Source of the DNA: Motacilla alba alba
Lineage: Eukaryota; Chordata; Aves; Passeriformes; Motacillidae
Direction: 5' to 3'
NCBI RefSeq assembly: GCF_015832195.1
Contig: NC_052017.1
Location: 108,660,929 to 108,724,928 of the forward strand
Length of the DNA stretch: 64,000 bases
The translations under genes and the position numbers were made by a program. Under the pieces are notes generated by a model. The model was not told where the DNA came from and searched no databases. It saw nothing but the letters and a program-made list of their open reading frames with translations. This document shows positions 52,813 to 64,000 of this stretch, piece after piece. Numbering within the stretch: the stretch's first letter is position 1; each line of letters starts with the position of its first letter.

Positions 52813-54191
52813 TAAGAGCATTATTGCTGAAATATGGAACACATGGGTTTAGCTCATTCAGGCTTGATGAGGTCTCCAGGTGCAGTATGTAAAACGAAGC
52901 AGATCAGATCAGACTGAGATTCACCAGGACTTGAAGCACTAGTCTGTCAGGAATTGTTCTTAAACACTATCTTGGGTACCATTAATTCCAGGAGAGATAC
53001 CATCTCACAGCATGTGTCTCTCTCAGACACCATGCACTTCTGCTGTCTGGGAAGAAAAGCATCTTTCACGCAGAAGCAGAAATACTTACTGTTGATTTTC
53101 CTTGAAACATTCTTTCATTCTTCCCTACTAAATGTCTTATGGCCTTTAAATCTGCCTTGCTATAACTGTGTTGGTGTTCTCTCCAACCAGTGAAAAACCA
53201 GCCCACTCTTAACCATTTTACTGGAACAATGTGCATTTTAAAAACATGTAACTTCTAGATACTATCTAAATTTTATTCAGTTGTCTCCAGGCAGAGAGTT
53301 CATAATGCTCACTAGTATTTAAATGTCTTGCTCTTGCTCTTGGAGAGCAAACACACTTTGTTATGTGTCCTAACCGTACTCCAGCTCCCCCTCCTTGGAA
53401 TATATTCTAATAGTACATAAATGGCATTCAAATCACCAGCACATAACAGAAATTTCTTGTTCCAACTGCGCCTTATGTATAATTAACACTTTAGAGATAA
53501 TTTTCCCGATGTCTAGCAATGCCTTAGTGTGATCTCTTAGCAGTCTCCCACTGGTGTAAAATGCTAATGAAGCCACCAGACCTGAAGAGCAAATCTACCC
53601 TAGGGCCAGTGCCTCAGTTTCACAACATCTTAGTTTTTATCTATGTGCCTTTCAGGTGGTGTTCAGGGACAGTCTTTATGAATCAACCCAAAATTCTTGC
53701 CATAAAACCATAAGCAGTGGCAAAAGGGCCCAGAATAATCCCTGAAATTACTACAATGCATTTTGAATTGACTTGCACATTGATTTCACAACACATTTAT
53801 GCAAGTCTGTAAAATCTGTAGTATGTATGTATGTATTCCATTGCCAATAACATTATTTTTAAAGCATTTCAGATCATCCTCAGTTCATATATGTGTTAAC
53901 ATCTGCAAAGGAACCGTTCATAACAAATTCATTTCAGTAGGAGTCTGGTAACGTGCTTTACAGTGTTGTGTGCATACATCAAATAAAGCTGAGCTTTATA
54001 CAATAAGTTTCATGGGAAACCATAATATTTGGTATTTCTTTAAAAAAAAGCCCCAGTAGTTTGCATTCCTTGTTCCTATATGATTATTTTTATACCAAAG
54101 GCCAAATTTTCCTAGTATTTACAAATCCAGTGGGATATAACAGAAGATGCAGTGATCATTTCAGAATGGGATCCTAAATTTCTTTCTCTGA
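52813..54191. other. Intergenic stretch
   Basis: Unique AT-rich sequence between two CR1 copies. A short (GTAT)n patch lies near 53821-53837. Nothing else is recognised. Confidence 0.5.
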
Positions 54192-54430
54192 ATCTCAGAA
54201 TTATTAAATTATTTCAGTTGGAACAGACCAGCAAGATCACTGAGCACAACCTTTGACCAAGCACCACCTTGTCAACTAAACCACAGCACTAAGTACCACA
54301 AGTTATTTCTTGGAACACTTCCAGGGATGGTGTCTCTACCCCCTCCCTGGGCAGCCTGTTCCAATGCTTAACAACCCTTTCAATGAAGAAATTTTTCCTG
54401 ATGTCCAACCTGAACCTTTGTTGGCCCTTT
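54192..54430 (-). mobile_element. CR1 LINE 3'-end fragment
   Basis: Reverse-complement CR1: TTTCAGTTGGAACAGACCAG, then CTTCCAGGGATGGTG, CCCTGGGCAGCCTGTTCC, AATGCTTAACAACCC, and AAATTTTTCCTGATGTCCAA followed by CCTGAAC. It is diverged and truncated near 54430. Confidence 0.85.
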
Positions 54431-55719
54431 TTAGTGAGAGTGGTGTTTATTCCCCACTGGCACATTCCTGTAATCTACGAGTACCTTTGGAAAAAGGCAG
54501 TTGTTTTGCTCTAGGAGATGTGAAAAGGAGAGCACTCATGGTGCTCATGGAGTGTTAGGTGAAGCATCAGCTAGCAGGAGTCAACATCCTACAAAAACTG
54601 CCGTGGGAACCCGAGTATCTGCATCTCCCTCAGGTGGGACTGGATCATACCTAAGCACAAGTAGTAGGAAACTCTGCATGAAGGAAAAATGCACTGAAGT
54701 AATTCCTTACTTGAAATTCTCATTAGCTATAAAAAGAAGAAATCAAAATTACAAATTAATCTGACCCATTTAAAATCTATCTTCATTGTTAGAAAAAGAA
54801 GGAAAAATTACATGGATGTTTAAACCTAGAAAACCAGTAGATGAACTGTGAGTTCAGGACAGCTGAAAGTTCATCATGGAACTACTGTTGAAAGGCAAAA
54901 CTGCAGAATTTGATCTATACAGAGGAGGGAAAGGAAGTGAGATAAAGATTAAGTTGGATGAATCATGAGATCTTCAATGACCTGAAATAAAATAGAAAGT
55001 AGGTCAAATTACTAAATTATTAATAAATATATAGACTATGTATGGACAAAACCTGAAAGATAAGCTCCCAGAAAGTTGAAAACTGGATTTTAAAGATAGC
55101 AAGCCTGTTGATAAGATGCATAGTAAGAATACTAAGGAAAAATGGTCTGTTATTCCACAGAGGGGAAACTCAATTTAATCATCACTGGTGATGCTGGTGC
55201 TTTCAACTTCAGCCTTGAATTTTAGAGGGCAAATGTTATTTCACTCGACCACCACCAACAGAAGTCTAAGGCTAGAAAAAGGAACAAATAAACTGGAAAA
55301 TACATAGACAAGTTAAAGATTTTTGGACAGACTGGACCTGGTGAAACTCCCTTATGGTTCAAACTATGTTAAAATTGCTACTGATTATTTCCAGGAATCA
55401 GCAGAATAAGGTTCCAGAAAACACAAAAGGGATTGCATCTCTCTCAAGGAGGGAAGGAAATACCAAACTGATATAATATACAAACTGATCAAGTGAATTT
55501 CTACTAAATAAAGAGGTTTTAACAGGCTCTGTCAATGGGGGAGAAAGACTGAGGATCGTAAGAGTTTCTTATAATGTGCTCTTAACAAAAAAAAAAAAAA
55601 ACCTCCAAAGGAACAGTCTAGGCAATATAAATACAAAAATTATTTGGAAATAATTAGTACTCCAAAGCTGAAAGGTTACATTGAACAGAATTTCACTTAG
55701 ATCCATCTTGGATCCAGAA
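54431..55719. other. Intergenic stretch, possibly old repeat
   Basis: No gene is recognised. The part from about 55140 may be a heavily decayed upstream extension of the ancient CR1 at 55720, but similarity is too weak to define. Confidence 0.4.
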
Positions 55720-55990
55720 CTATCCAGGACCTTCATCAACACCATTGATGACTGAACAGAGTGCACTTATATTTGGAGACAGTATTTATAGGAGAAGGCT
55801 CCAACTATGTTGGAGCACAACATTACAATTCAGAGGGATCTTGGCAGACTGGAGCAACTGAAATGCCACTGAACAAGAAGAAACAGAAGGATTTACACAT
55901 CCAAAGGAGAAATCAACTGCACAAGTATGCAGCAGGATAAAAAAAGCAGTTCTATGGATCACAAGTGGTGCTAGGCTACCTTGCATTATG
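55720..55990 (+). mobile_element. Ancient degraded CR1 ORF2 fragment
   Basis: Weak but ordered similarity to the 3' half of CR1 ORF2 on the plus strand: TTCATCAACACCATTGATGAC, ACAGAGTGCACTT, and ATTCAGAGGGATCTTGGCAG followed by ACTGGAGCAAC. These correspond to the usual FINDLDDGIEC-type and QRDLDRLE-type coding blocks. Many indels are present. The limits are uncertain; flanking DNA from about 55140 to 56150 may belong to the same element. Confidence 0.45.
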
Positions 55991-56190
55991 CTGATGCTGG
56001 AAGGCATAAATAGGACTATCACAAGTAAGACCATGAAAACATAATTTAAATCTATCCAGCTGTTTTTATTTAAACTGGAATAGTCTGCTCAGTTTTCAGG
56101 TCTACAGTCCAGGAATGTTGAGAACCAACTCAAGAACCTTAAGAGGAAGGAGACAAAAAGGGCAAGAGACACTGAAAATCCAAACTACAA

Positions 56191-56339
56191 GGGAAGGGAA
56201 GGGAAGGGAAGGGAAGGGAAGGGAAGGGAAGGGAAGGGAAGGGAAGGGAAGGGAAGGGAAGGGAAGGGAAGGGAAGGGAAGGGAAGGGAAGGGAAGGGAA
56301 GGGAAGGGAAGGGAAGGGAAGGGAAGGGAAGGGAAGGGA
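56191..56339. repeat. (GGGAA)29 pentanucleotide array
   Basis: Twenty-nine perfect GGGAA units (56191-56335) followed by a partial unit GGGA. The absence of any substitution indicates a young or actively slipping array. Frames through it would read repeating Gly-Lys-Gly-Arg-Glu on one strand and Ser-Leu-Pro-Phe-Pro on the other; these are artefacts, not genes. Confidence 0.98.
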
Positions 56340-56764
56340 GCAGGTAGAGGTGTTTGCCTGCATCAAGAGGAAATGGAGAACCTACTTTCCATGTGTACCA
56401 GTTAGGTTAGGTATTAGGAAATTTCCTGCTTACCAGACCAGTTAAGTAAGGACTGTTGCCACTCAGAGACACTCTGAAATCTCTACCACTGCAGGTCTCT
56501 GACCAGCTTCTTGCATTTCATCAGGGGCAGCTGATCAGAGGTTGAGATACGATGAGAACCCAGACAGACTCTCAAAATCCCTTCCAGCACTATTTCCTTC
56601 CTCTGCTATGGTTTTAATGAAGGCAGGGATTATCCTTTGTTCCTTGTTTTCAGATTTTGTGAACAGCACTAGCTTCAGTGACTGATGAGTACTCAGGAGC
56701 AGCTGTAAATACAGAGCCCAGCCCATCCTTTTGTAACATTTCTGCAGGCACACTAACTGGGCTA

Positions 56765-56810
56765 GGGGCATATAAACCTGGCACTATGGGGCATATAAAC
56801 CTGGCACTAT
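56765..56810. repeat. 23-bp perfect tandem duplication
   Basis: The unit at 56765-56787 (GGGGCATATAAACCTGGCACTAT) is repeated exactly at 56788-56810. Both copies contain the TATA-like CATATAAA. The lack of any mismatch suggests a recent duplication. Confidence 0.95.
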
Positions 56811-57478
56811 GCTCAGGCACATTTGGTCTCATGTGCTCCATTTGAGCTCCCTTTCTCAATACCAAATTTAGTAATATTTTGATATTATGACAATCTGCAA
56901 AGAGCCCTCAAAAAAGAAGCAAGCGTATTTCAGAAGGTTAGTGGCATTTCAGAACAGTAAGCCAGTGGGGCTAGTTATTTTGGATGTCCTGAGATGGATC
57001 AAAACACAATTCCACACAACAGCATTAGTAAATAAAAAGTGGTGATAAAACAACCACATCTCCTATGCAAGGACAGAAAAAAAAAAAAAAAAAGGAGACA
57101 GTATAGTCGCCACAATTCTTCAAATTTCTCAACCTGTGTTTGCTTTTTGCTTATCTTGCAGGTTTGAATTGTGCTTGCTTTGTTTTTGATTAAAGAAAAA
57201 GTAACCAGCAGCCTGATTCTGCCCTTGTTTAAAATTAAATAAGATATTCTCCACGGACTTTAAAGATATTACAAGTCTGTATAAAACAAATCTACATGAG
57301 CAGAATCAGATACCTCCTCTATTTACACTTTTGAGAAAACAACATAAATATATCACAATATCAAAGAAGGCCTTTTATTGTGACCATTTGTGACAAAAAG
57401 AACATTTGAAAATGCAGATATGCTGCTAACACCTGCGTAAATTATTTTAAGGAATTATGAAATTTAAATAACAGAAAC

Positions 57479-57498
57479 ATTATTATTATTATTATTAC
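57479..57498. repeat. (ATT)n microsatellite
   Basis: About 20 bp of ATT/TTA trinucleotide repeat, 46 bp before a CR1 3' end. Confidence 0.85.
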
Positions 57499-57544
57499 TG
57501 GATGTATTCTGTTGTTCCATGTTTTCAGAATTCTTAGGACGGTC

Positions 57545-57642
57545 CAGCAACATACTCTAGTGGAATGTGTCCCTGCCCAATTTAGGGAGGTTGGAACTAG
57601 ATGATTTTCAAGCTCTCTTCCAACCCAAACCATTCTATGACA
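57545..57642 (+). mobile_element. CR1 LINE 3'-end fragment
   Basis: About 100 bp of CR1 3' UTR: CTCTAGTGGAATGTGTCCCT, GGTTGGAACTAGATGATTTTC, CTCTTCCAACCCAAACC and ATTCTATGA. It belongs to the same type as the copies at 605-719 and 1558-1983. Confidence 0.88.
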
Positions 57643-57899
57643 CCAATCTTTATATGGTTTATCCCTTTCTCTCAGACATCACCTTTGCAGAGTCCCTGTT
57701 CAAGGGTACTGAAGTAGCATGTATGTGTCTGAAATGGGTATAAAAGAAACCAAGCCAAAAATTCTCTGACACTTGTCTTATGGGATTGCAGTAAATACCA
57801 GGTACTTAAAGAAATGATATATGATTTCATATATCAGAAGGTTGCTTGTGTGATGATGTCAATGTTCATTGTATTACAAATCTGGTATAAATAACACAC

Positions 57900-58288
57900 A
57901 AAAAAGTGAAGGGTGTTTTTTTAATAACAAAAAATTAGTACACTTAGACTTCATTTCTGCAAACATTTACATTCAAGCACTGTCACCCTGTGAAGTGCCT
58001 AATAATTCCTAAATCAGATAACTGTTTTATCTTCACATTAAAAATATGAAAATATAAGATAAACATATAAAAACTTTGGTGACAATGTCTGTGTAATACA
58101 AAAGATGCTTAAACACTGTATTTTTGGATTACAGGCTCACTTTCAAAAATCTTATATGTTCCTTTGTAACACTTGATATTTCCTGAAGAAAAAACTGAAT
58201 AAGAAACAGTATTTTAGAATGCACAGCAGGTTCTCTTCTTAGTTTCTTTTAGAGACACAACGTCTAAGTCATGTAATACACCGGATTT
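57900..58288 (-). other. Speculative terminal exon of an unidentified gene
   Basis: On the minus strand a strong acceptor (T-rich, TTTGTTTTTCAG) ends at 58289. If entered in phase 0, the next 24 codons read KSGVLHDLDVVSLKETKKRT then CCAF and a TAA stop at 58216-58214. The end CCAF resembles a prenylation (CaaX-like) tail. The following about 300 bp is AT-rich and carries ATTAAA at 57925-57920 with GT-rich sequence after it, as in a 3' UTR. I could not match the peptide to a known protein or find upstream exons in 58300-64000. It could equally be chance. Confidence 0.2.
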
Positions 58289-61200
58289 CTGAAAAACAAA
58301 CAAAAGCAAACACTTCATTAAGATAACTAGAACACAATGGTTGAAAAGTTTGCTTTTTCACATACTTTAATGTAAAATATTTGGTGCAGTCACTGGATAT
58401 GTTTTTCCATTGAATATTTAATTAAATGATTTAAGTTTTCTAATAAATTAGATGGAAACTGATGCCTACGCAAGTCCCATTTGGCATCCTGACATTCTTT
58501 AGCTGCCTCAAACATCTCTCCTAAATCTGAAGGTGACAGAAAATGTCTTTTGAGGAGTCACTACAAACCATATTTGCCAATCCAGTACATCTTTACTCAC
58601 ATGAACTGTCAAGTACAGGTTCTTCTTTTGACTACACCAATTTTATCTAATTTTCATTCAAGTACTCTTATATTTGAAGTATTGAGCATGGATTGGAAAA
58701 GTCCAGTTGAAAGGAACAGGTAATACAGAATATTGCTACTCACTAAAAAAAAGGCATAGGCTATTAACCGTTATACAGGATGTTAACTTGTTTTGTGAAA
58801 TTCACTAAAATTCTGTTTTCTTGCCTCTATTTAATAATCAGGAATACCCCCAAATGGAAACAGCTCAGTCTCTATCATGATAAACTATCAAAATAGCACT
58901 CCACCCTTGTAAAACATTTATGTACTGATTGCAAAAGCAGATTGTAACAAAAATGAAAATCACCAAAACCAGGACTCTTCCTTTCAGCAATGAACTCAAC
59001 TAGATAATTAATGCTGACCAGAGAAACAATCAAACCCAGTTGTGCAATGCAGAACATGTCGCAATCTTGTTCTCTGAAACTATGAACACTGAACCCTGAA
59101 CTTGGGCACAAAGACACAGAATATTGTCACATGCCCAGGAAAATGAAAGCCCCAACTCTTCTACCTGACACTCTGCTGCCTGTGTCTTGGCAGGTTTAGC
59201 AACCAAGCACAGAGAAATAAGTGCAACCACTGGATTCACCACATTCCTCTCACAACCCAAACCCAACAGCCATAAACAACCATGTCTGACAATAAAGAGA
59301 AGCTTCCAGAAACAACAGCTATCTAAGCTGGAATGAATGAAATCCAAAGCACAGGAAAAAAAAAGAAAGGAAGAAGGGAAGAAAAGGGCATCATGTAGTA
59401 CAATACTAATAATGATTCAGAATTGAAAACTGACACATAGAAAGTCACAGGGTAATTGAACATTGACTACGTCCAGAAAGATTCACCTCAAATTACTCAG
59501 CTGCATCAGAACGAGGGCAAAATATAAAGTTTCCCATGTGCTACAAATAAGCTTTATGCCTCTTTGGCTGCGAATATTCATCACTTCTTAAAATTCTGGA
59601 GAAGATGCAGGGAATTTGTTTCCTTTTTCCTGCTGTAGCCATAGTTCCAGCTCTTCCAGAATGCTGGCTGCCCTGTGCCAGAGCTGTCCCCACAAAGAGT
59701 GGCTGAGCTCATTACTCTCTGAGGCTGCAGGGACCCAGGGAGGCTTCCACAGTGCATGGTGCTGGGGGGAGAACATGAAACATCTGGGAAAGGATCAAAA
59801 GTGATGGATAGAAGAAGGAGCAGAGAGCAGGAAATGTATTGTAGTGTCTAATTCCCAGGATGGATGCTGAAGCTGTCATCAGTTAAATTATTAGCAAATA
59901 CTGTCTAGTCTACTGACTAGAATATCCGAAGACTGTTGCTTACTGATTTTAGAAATTTCTTGTCATAATGAATTCTCCACATAATGAAGAAATACAGCAG
60001 GTGCCCTTTTACTTGGGGTTGTTTGGTTGGTTGTTTTTTTTTTTTTAATTTCTTTTTTTGAGTGGGAAGGACCAAAAGGTATAGCATTTTTATTACCCTT
60101 GAGAATTTCCACAAATACCAAGATGCAGCTTTATAGCTTCTGATTAGTTTAAACTTTTTACACAATTGTGGGAGGTACAGGCATTAGCCATTATGATTTC
60201 TGCTAGGCAGAGACAGTATTTGGTAGTCTGCAAGCATATTCAGTAAATTAGAAGTATGAAGACCTTTTTAAAAAAGGGAGCAAGGCAGAATGAAAATTAC
60301 ACAAACATAACCTTGTCATCTCAAGAAACAAGATACCACTCTGGTTTAGAGATAAAATAAAAGCTTTGGAAGATAATGGTACAGTAAGAAATTTAATTTC
60401 ACTCAATTGAGACCAAAAAAATAACACCGAGCATTGACTGTTGTGAACATCAACTAAATGGGTTGTGTTTCACCCATGCTTTTTCTGGAGAAAACAATCA
60501 ATTTACATAGTAAAACACCTCTGGAAAAATCCCTGTTTGAACAGTTTCAAAATTCAAGTTTCACTTACTTAGAGGAAACTGGTAATTTAAAGACATTGCA
60601 GATTATACTTCAAGACCAAACTTCATGCTTCCAGTCAAAGGGGAGAAACTTACATTTCCTTAAACACTTAGGATCCTTATTTGCATCCTTAGCATTTTAC
60701 TACTCAATAGTACTTTTAGATGGTAAGTAAGCTCTTCATATATCCTTGGCAAGGATCCTCAGTACTGTTAAGTGATTAAGAATGATGAAACATATTTGAT
60801 AATGCAACAGTTCTTATAATCTCTAAAATCATTATTTGTTAGTTCATCTACAAACTAGCTGGGACAGACAGACAAGAACCACCACTCCACAAATAAAGAA
60901 CAGCCATTTAAAAAATAATTTAAAAGCTGAGGACTATTAATCACTTCAGTTTGTAAGACTGTTCCATATAGGGCCTTTGTGAAGCAAATAAGGGTCTGGG
61001 ATCCATTTAAGCAAATGTGCTGCACACATATTTATAAAGTGCACATTCATAATCTAAAGAGATACTACAAGTCCTGCATAAAGCACTGAACCAATGATCA
61101 GATTTGGGCAATCCCACGTAGCACTCAGCCCCAGCCAAGCCTTGGGAGAGGTGGGGCACCCCCTCTCCTGAAATTACAGCAGGGAGGTATGCAAATCTCT

Positions 61201-64000
61201 CCCACCTGCGAGAACAAGGCGGGCAGCATTCCTCCTCCAGGGCTCCATGAACACTAACACTTCCAGCTCACATTTCAGCTCAGCTGCTTGTAACTCACTG
61301 CCCCACAAGTCAGCCAACAAACAGCAAAAAACTGTGAAAAGGTGAGAAAAACCAAAATGGTACCAAGAAGCTGGAGTTTCCACTTCGGTATCTTGGGCAA
61401 AGTGAGGTTTTGAAAATACCGCCACAGACACAGCTGCCTCTGTACCCTGCAGTGATTTCAGTAAGATGTTGAAACTTCCTGCTATTAAATACTAGTTTTT
61501 CCTGTTAAATAGCACAGCAGACTTGTCTCACCTAACTGGCAGGCATCTCTGCAAGCCAGTTTTAAACTTCCTGCTTAAAACTCCCCTTCTGGCTCTCTCT
61601 TCTGCCCACTTCTAAGCAGAATATGTATCACTGGCATGCAATAGATACCTAGACACAGGAATTGTGATGAGATGGCTCACATACCTTTTTTTTTTTTTAA
61701 AAAAAAAAACAAGGCAAGAAAGTTTGGGTAGAATACCAAGGAAAATGTAATGAAAAAACCCCAACAAACTCTCTGAAAGATAGTGGAGTAATGGAGTAAA
61801 TATATAAATCTTCATTAAGCTCAGCTGCACATTCCTTGCTGAAAACCTACTCAGGTTAATGGTGGATCCATGTTCTCTAGCACCAGTTTTTCAGTTTTTG
61901 GTATTTTGATACTGGTTAAGTTATTTTGAAAGTGGGGCTCACTGTGGGTTTGAAAGAGTGACAGGATTTTGCTTTATCCATATCATGTTCCCAGTCAAAG
62001 TCAGACCTGGAGTGCTTGCTGAAAAATTAGAAGCTTTGGAGAAACAAACAGAAGAGACTGGAACTGAGGTTACTATTATTTATAACTTCTTTAAATTTTG
62101 AGGATTTTTAGTCTTATTAAAAAATGATCCTACTTAATTACTGCAATCATTTTGTTTATATTTAACTGTGATAGTTGACAAAGACTGGCAGAGAACTTCA
62201 TGAAATCAAGTCCCATGTGACTTCAGTGCCTGACCTGCCATTAGAGAGAGCTCAGTTATTAATCGTCCCGACATTTTTTATGTATTTCCCCTATATTCTG
62301 GAATTCAAATTATCTGTTCAAAATATAAGAGAGTAGTCTCACGATCACAATGGGCTGGATATGGCACAAGCAGTATTAAGCAAGGGCTAGGGATATATTA
62401 GCAGGGAAGGCAATCACTGTGGGAAGAGGTACAGGAGCAGGAGAAGAGGATATGAGGTCTGGCACAGGAGGATCTAACTGCTGCTGACTACACTCCTCAA
62501 GGAATGTTGATGAAGGTCTTGCTCCCAAAGCCTGCTATTCCACCATGTCTGAAACATCTAACCCACTGGCAAAGCGTGGGGCTCTATCTCCCTCTCCTGT
62601 TACTACCACGTAGACTGTAACAATGTTGTCCTGCAATTAGTTATTCACAAACTTGAGAAGACAGGTGTGCATCTCCTGTGAGGTTCCTCAACCCTACAAA
62701 TCATCTAGGTGATGTTTAATATAGTTGCATCATAAAAACCTTATTTAAGAGAGCAATATATCTTCAAAGTCAATATCCTGCAAAAGCAAATGCCAGAAGT
62801 AAGCCAAATCTGTAAATTTCTTTTTTTCTCCTGGAGTTTATTTTATTTAGTTTGAATCATATGAAACCATATAGGCTGAGAGATGGAGGCCTCCATAATC
62901 AATGGAGGGAGAAAGGCACCTCCGAAACACAATTTTATCCTAAAGACTCATCTCTTTCCATTGAATAGAGATGATTCCAGAAACCAGACTAGTCACGCAA
63001 ATTTTAGCTGGCCAAGACGAGTCTCATCCCCTATTCACAGATGCTGTGATTAAGTTTTGATTTACATGACCTAATTATATGCTACTGTTCTGTTTCCAGA
63101 AAAATATCTGGCTCATTCAATGTCCAGAACAGACTTTAAAAAAAATAAATAAGATAGTGTAGTTAAATTTTGCCTTACATTGCACCAGCACTAAGCGAGT
63201 TGGTACCATTTATCCTCTTTGCTTTAATCTCAGTACCTCTGTTCCCACATGTGCGATGCCGAATCTACCTAATGTTACTAAGAAAGTTAAGGAGATAAAA
63301 ATCTAAAATGGATCTTAAGTACAGCAGGACAAGCATTATGAAAAACCTCTTGAAGGAATTATTATTCTGTGGTCAGTACAAGATAAATAAAGGGCAAACA
63401 AAGCCTGGGGCTCCATGCATGACTAAGGGTAATAAAGAAATACTGAGTATGCACTGCTGGAGACACAGGGATCTTTTAGACAAACTAACAATTCCATGAA
63501 CCTCAGCAATAATGAAATCCGATTTCCTATGGATTTAGGTCTTGAAGTGAATTAAATTTGATATCTGTGATACAAGCTCCAGCTGGAGTAGCTGGTTGAA
63601 GCATTTTGCAGTCTCTCTGTGTAGTGGTCTCTACTATTCTATGAACTAATGCTGAAGACTTTTCTTCTGCAGAGTACTCTGCCTCACCTTATTTTCAAGG
63701 AACTACTCAGGAACTTAATTATTTTTTAGTTTGATCTGTCAAATTTGTTTAAAATCAGCTAAAAAATTCCAAAGGTACTTTAAGAGCAAAGGAATAGAAA
63801 ACAGTATAATCTCAACAATCTTGTTGCCATAGGAAAGAAGTGTAAAGAAATGAAGGAAGGGCAAAATTAAGGCCTGCTACTTCTGAATGTTCATCTCAAA
63901 TGACATCCAGCTGTTAAACATTAAATGTTACTCTCAACAACACAGGGCAAGGTCTTAAATGGATTTTCACTGCTCTCTACTCAGGAGATATATGTTTATT
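58289..64000. other. Intergenic stretch at the right edge
   Basis: AT-rich unique DNA with short homopolymers. A 90-codon plus-strand frame at 60458-60730 ends next to a donor-like G|GTAAGTAAGC, but its sequence matches no family I know. In mammals the next gene upstream of GAREM1 is KLHL14; its C-terminal exon was looked for and not seen. Confidence 0.5.
61686..61709. repeat. T13A11 tract
   Basis: Thirteen T directly followed by eleven A, which is self-complementary, in the upstream intergenic region. Confidence 0.9.

Noticed and set aside
56115..56405. Repetitive GKGRE and SLPFP proteins
   Set aside because: They are translations of the GGGAA microsatellite on the two strands.
60458..60730. 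90-codon plus-strand frame followed by a donor-like GTAAGT
   Set aside because: No family match and no partner exon; one donor-like site is expected by chance in this length.

Overview
The window is vertebrate nuclear DNA, and most likely from a passerine bird. It is AT-rich with long introns, and it carries several CR1 LINE fragments. It also has an old SINE whose head looks like tRNA-Ile and whose tail looks like CR1; that is the TguSINE1 type, described from passerines. There are no bacterial-type genes. Nearly all open reading frames of 60-180 codons look like chance frames in introns or intergenic DNA.

One protein-coding gene is recognised with confidence. GAREM1 (GRB2-associated regulator of MAPK1, an adaptor in EGF-receptor/ERK signalling) lies on the minus strand. 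Its first coding exon is 49819-49699, inside a strong CpG island (about 49420-50330). Its second coding exon is 27106-26966. The exons join in phase 1 and together encode residues 1-87 plus the first base of codon 88, which is the start of the CABIT region. Intron 1 is 22,592 bp (49698-27107). Intron 2 starts at 26965 and runs off the left edge, so the rest of the gene should lie beyond position 1.

Layout: 1-26965 is GAREM1 intron 2, with two CR1 3' ends, the SINE, an (AG)23 tract, an A45 tract, an AT repeat and a cluster of CRE-like sites. 27107-49698 is intron 1, with one clear CR1, one doubtful ancient CR1, and a perfect 33-bp inverted repeat that looks like the scar of a DNA-polymerase template switch. 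49700-50330 is the promoter, 5' UTR and exon 1, including one upstream ORF that encodes a poly-alanine peptide. 50331-64000 is upstream flank, with a CR1 split by a complete 694-bp solo LTR carrying a 6-bp target duplication, further CR1 pieces, and a (GGGAA)29 array. A speculative terminal exon of an unidentified minus-strand gene sits at 58288-57900.

The exon calls come from reading the minus strand by eye and comparing with remembered GAREM1 sequence. No alignment was run. I looked for later GAREM1 exons in 1-26960 and saw none, but a short exon could have been missed.
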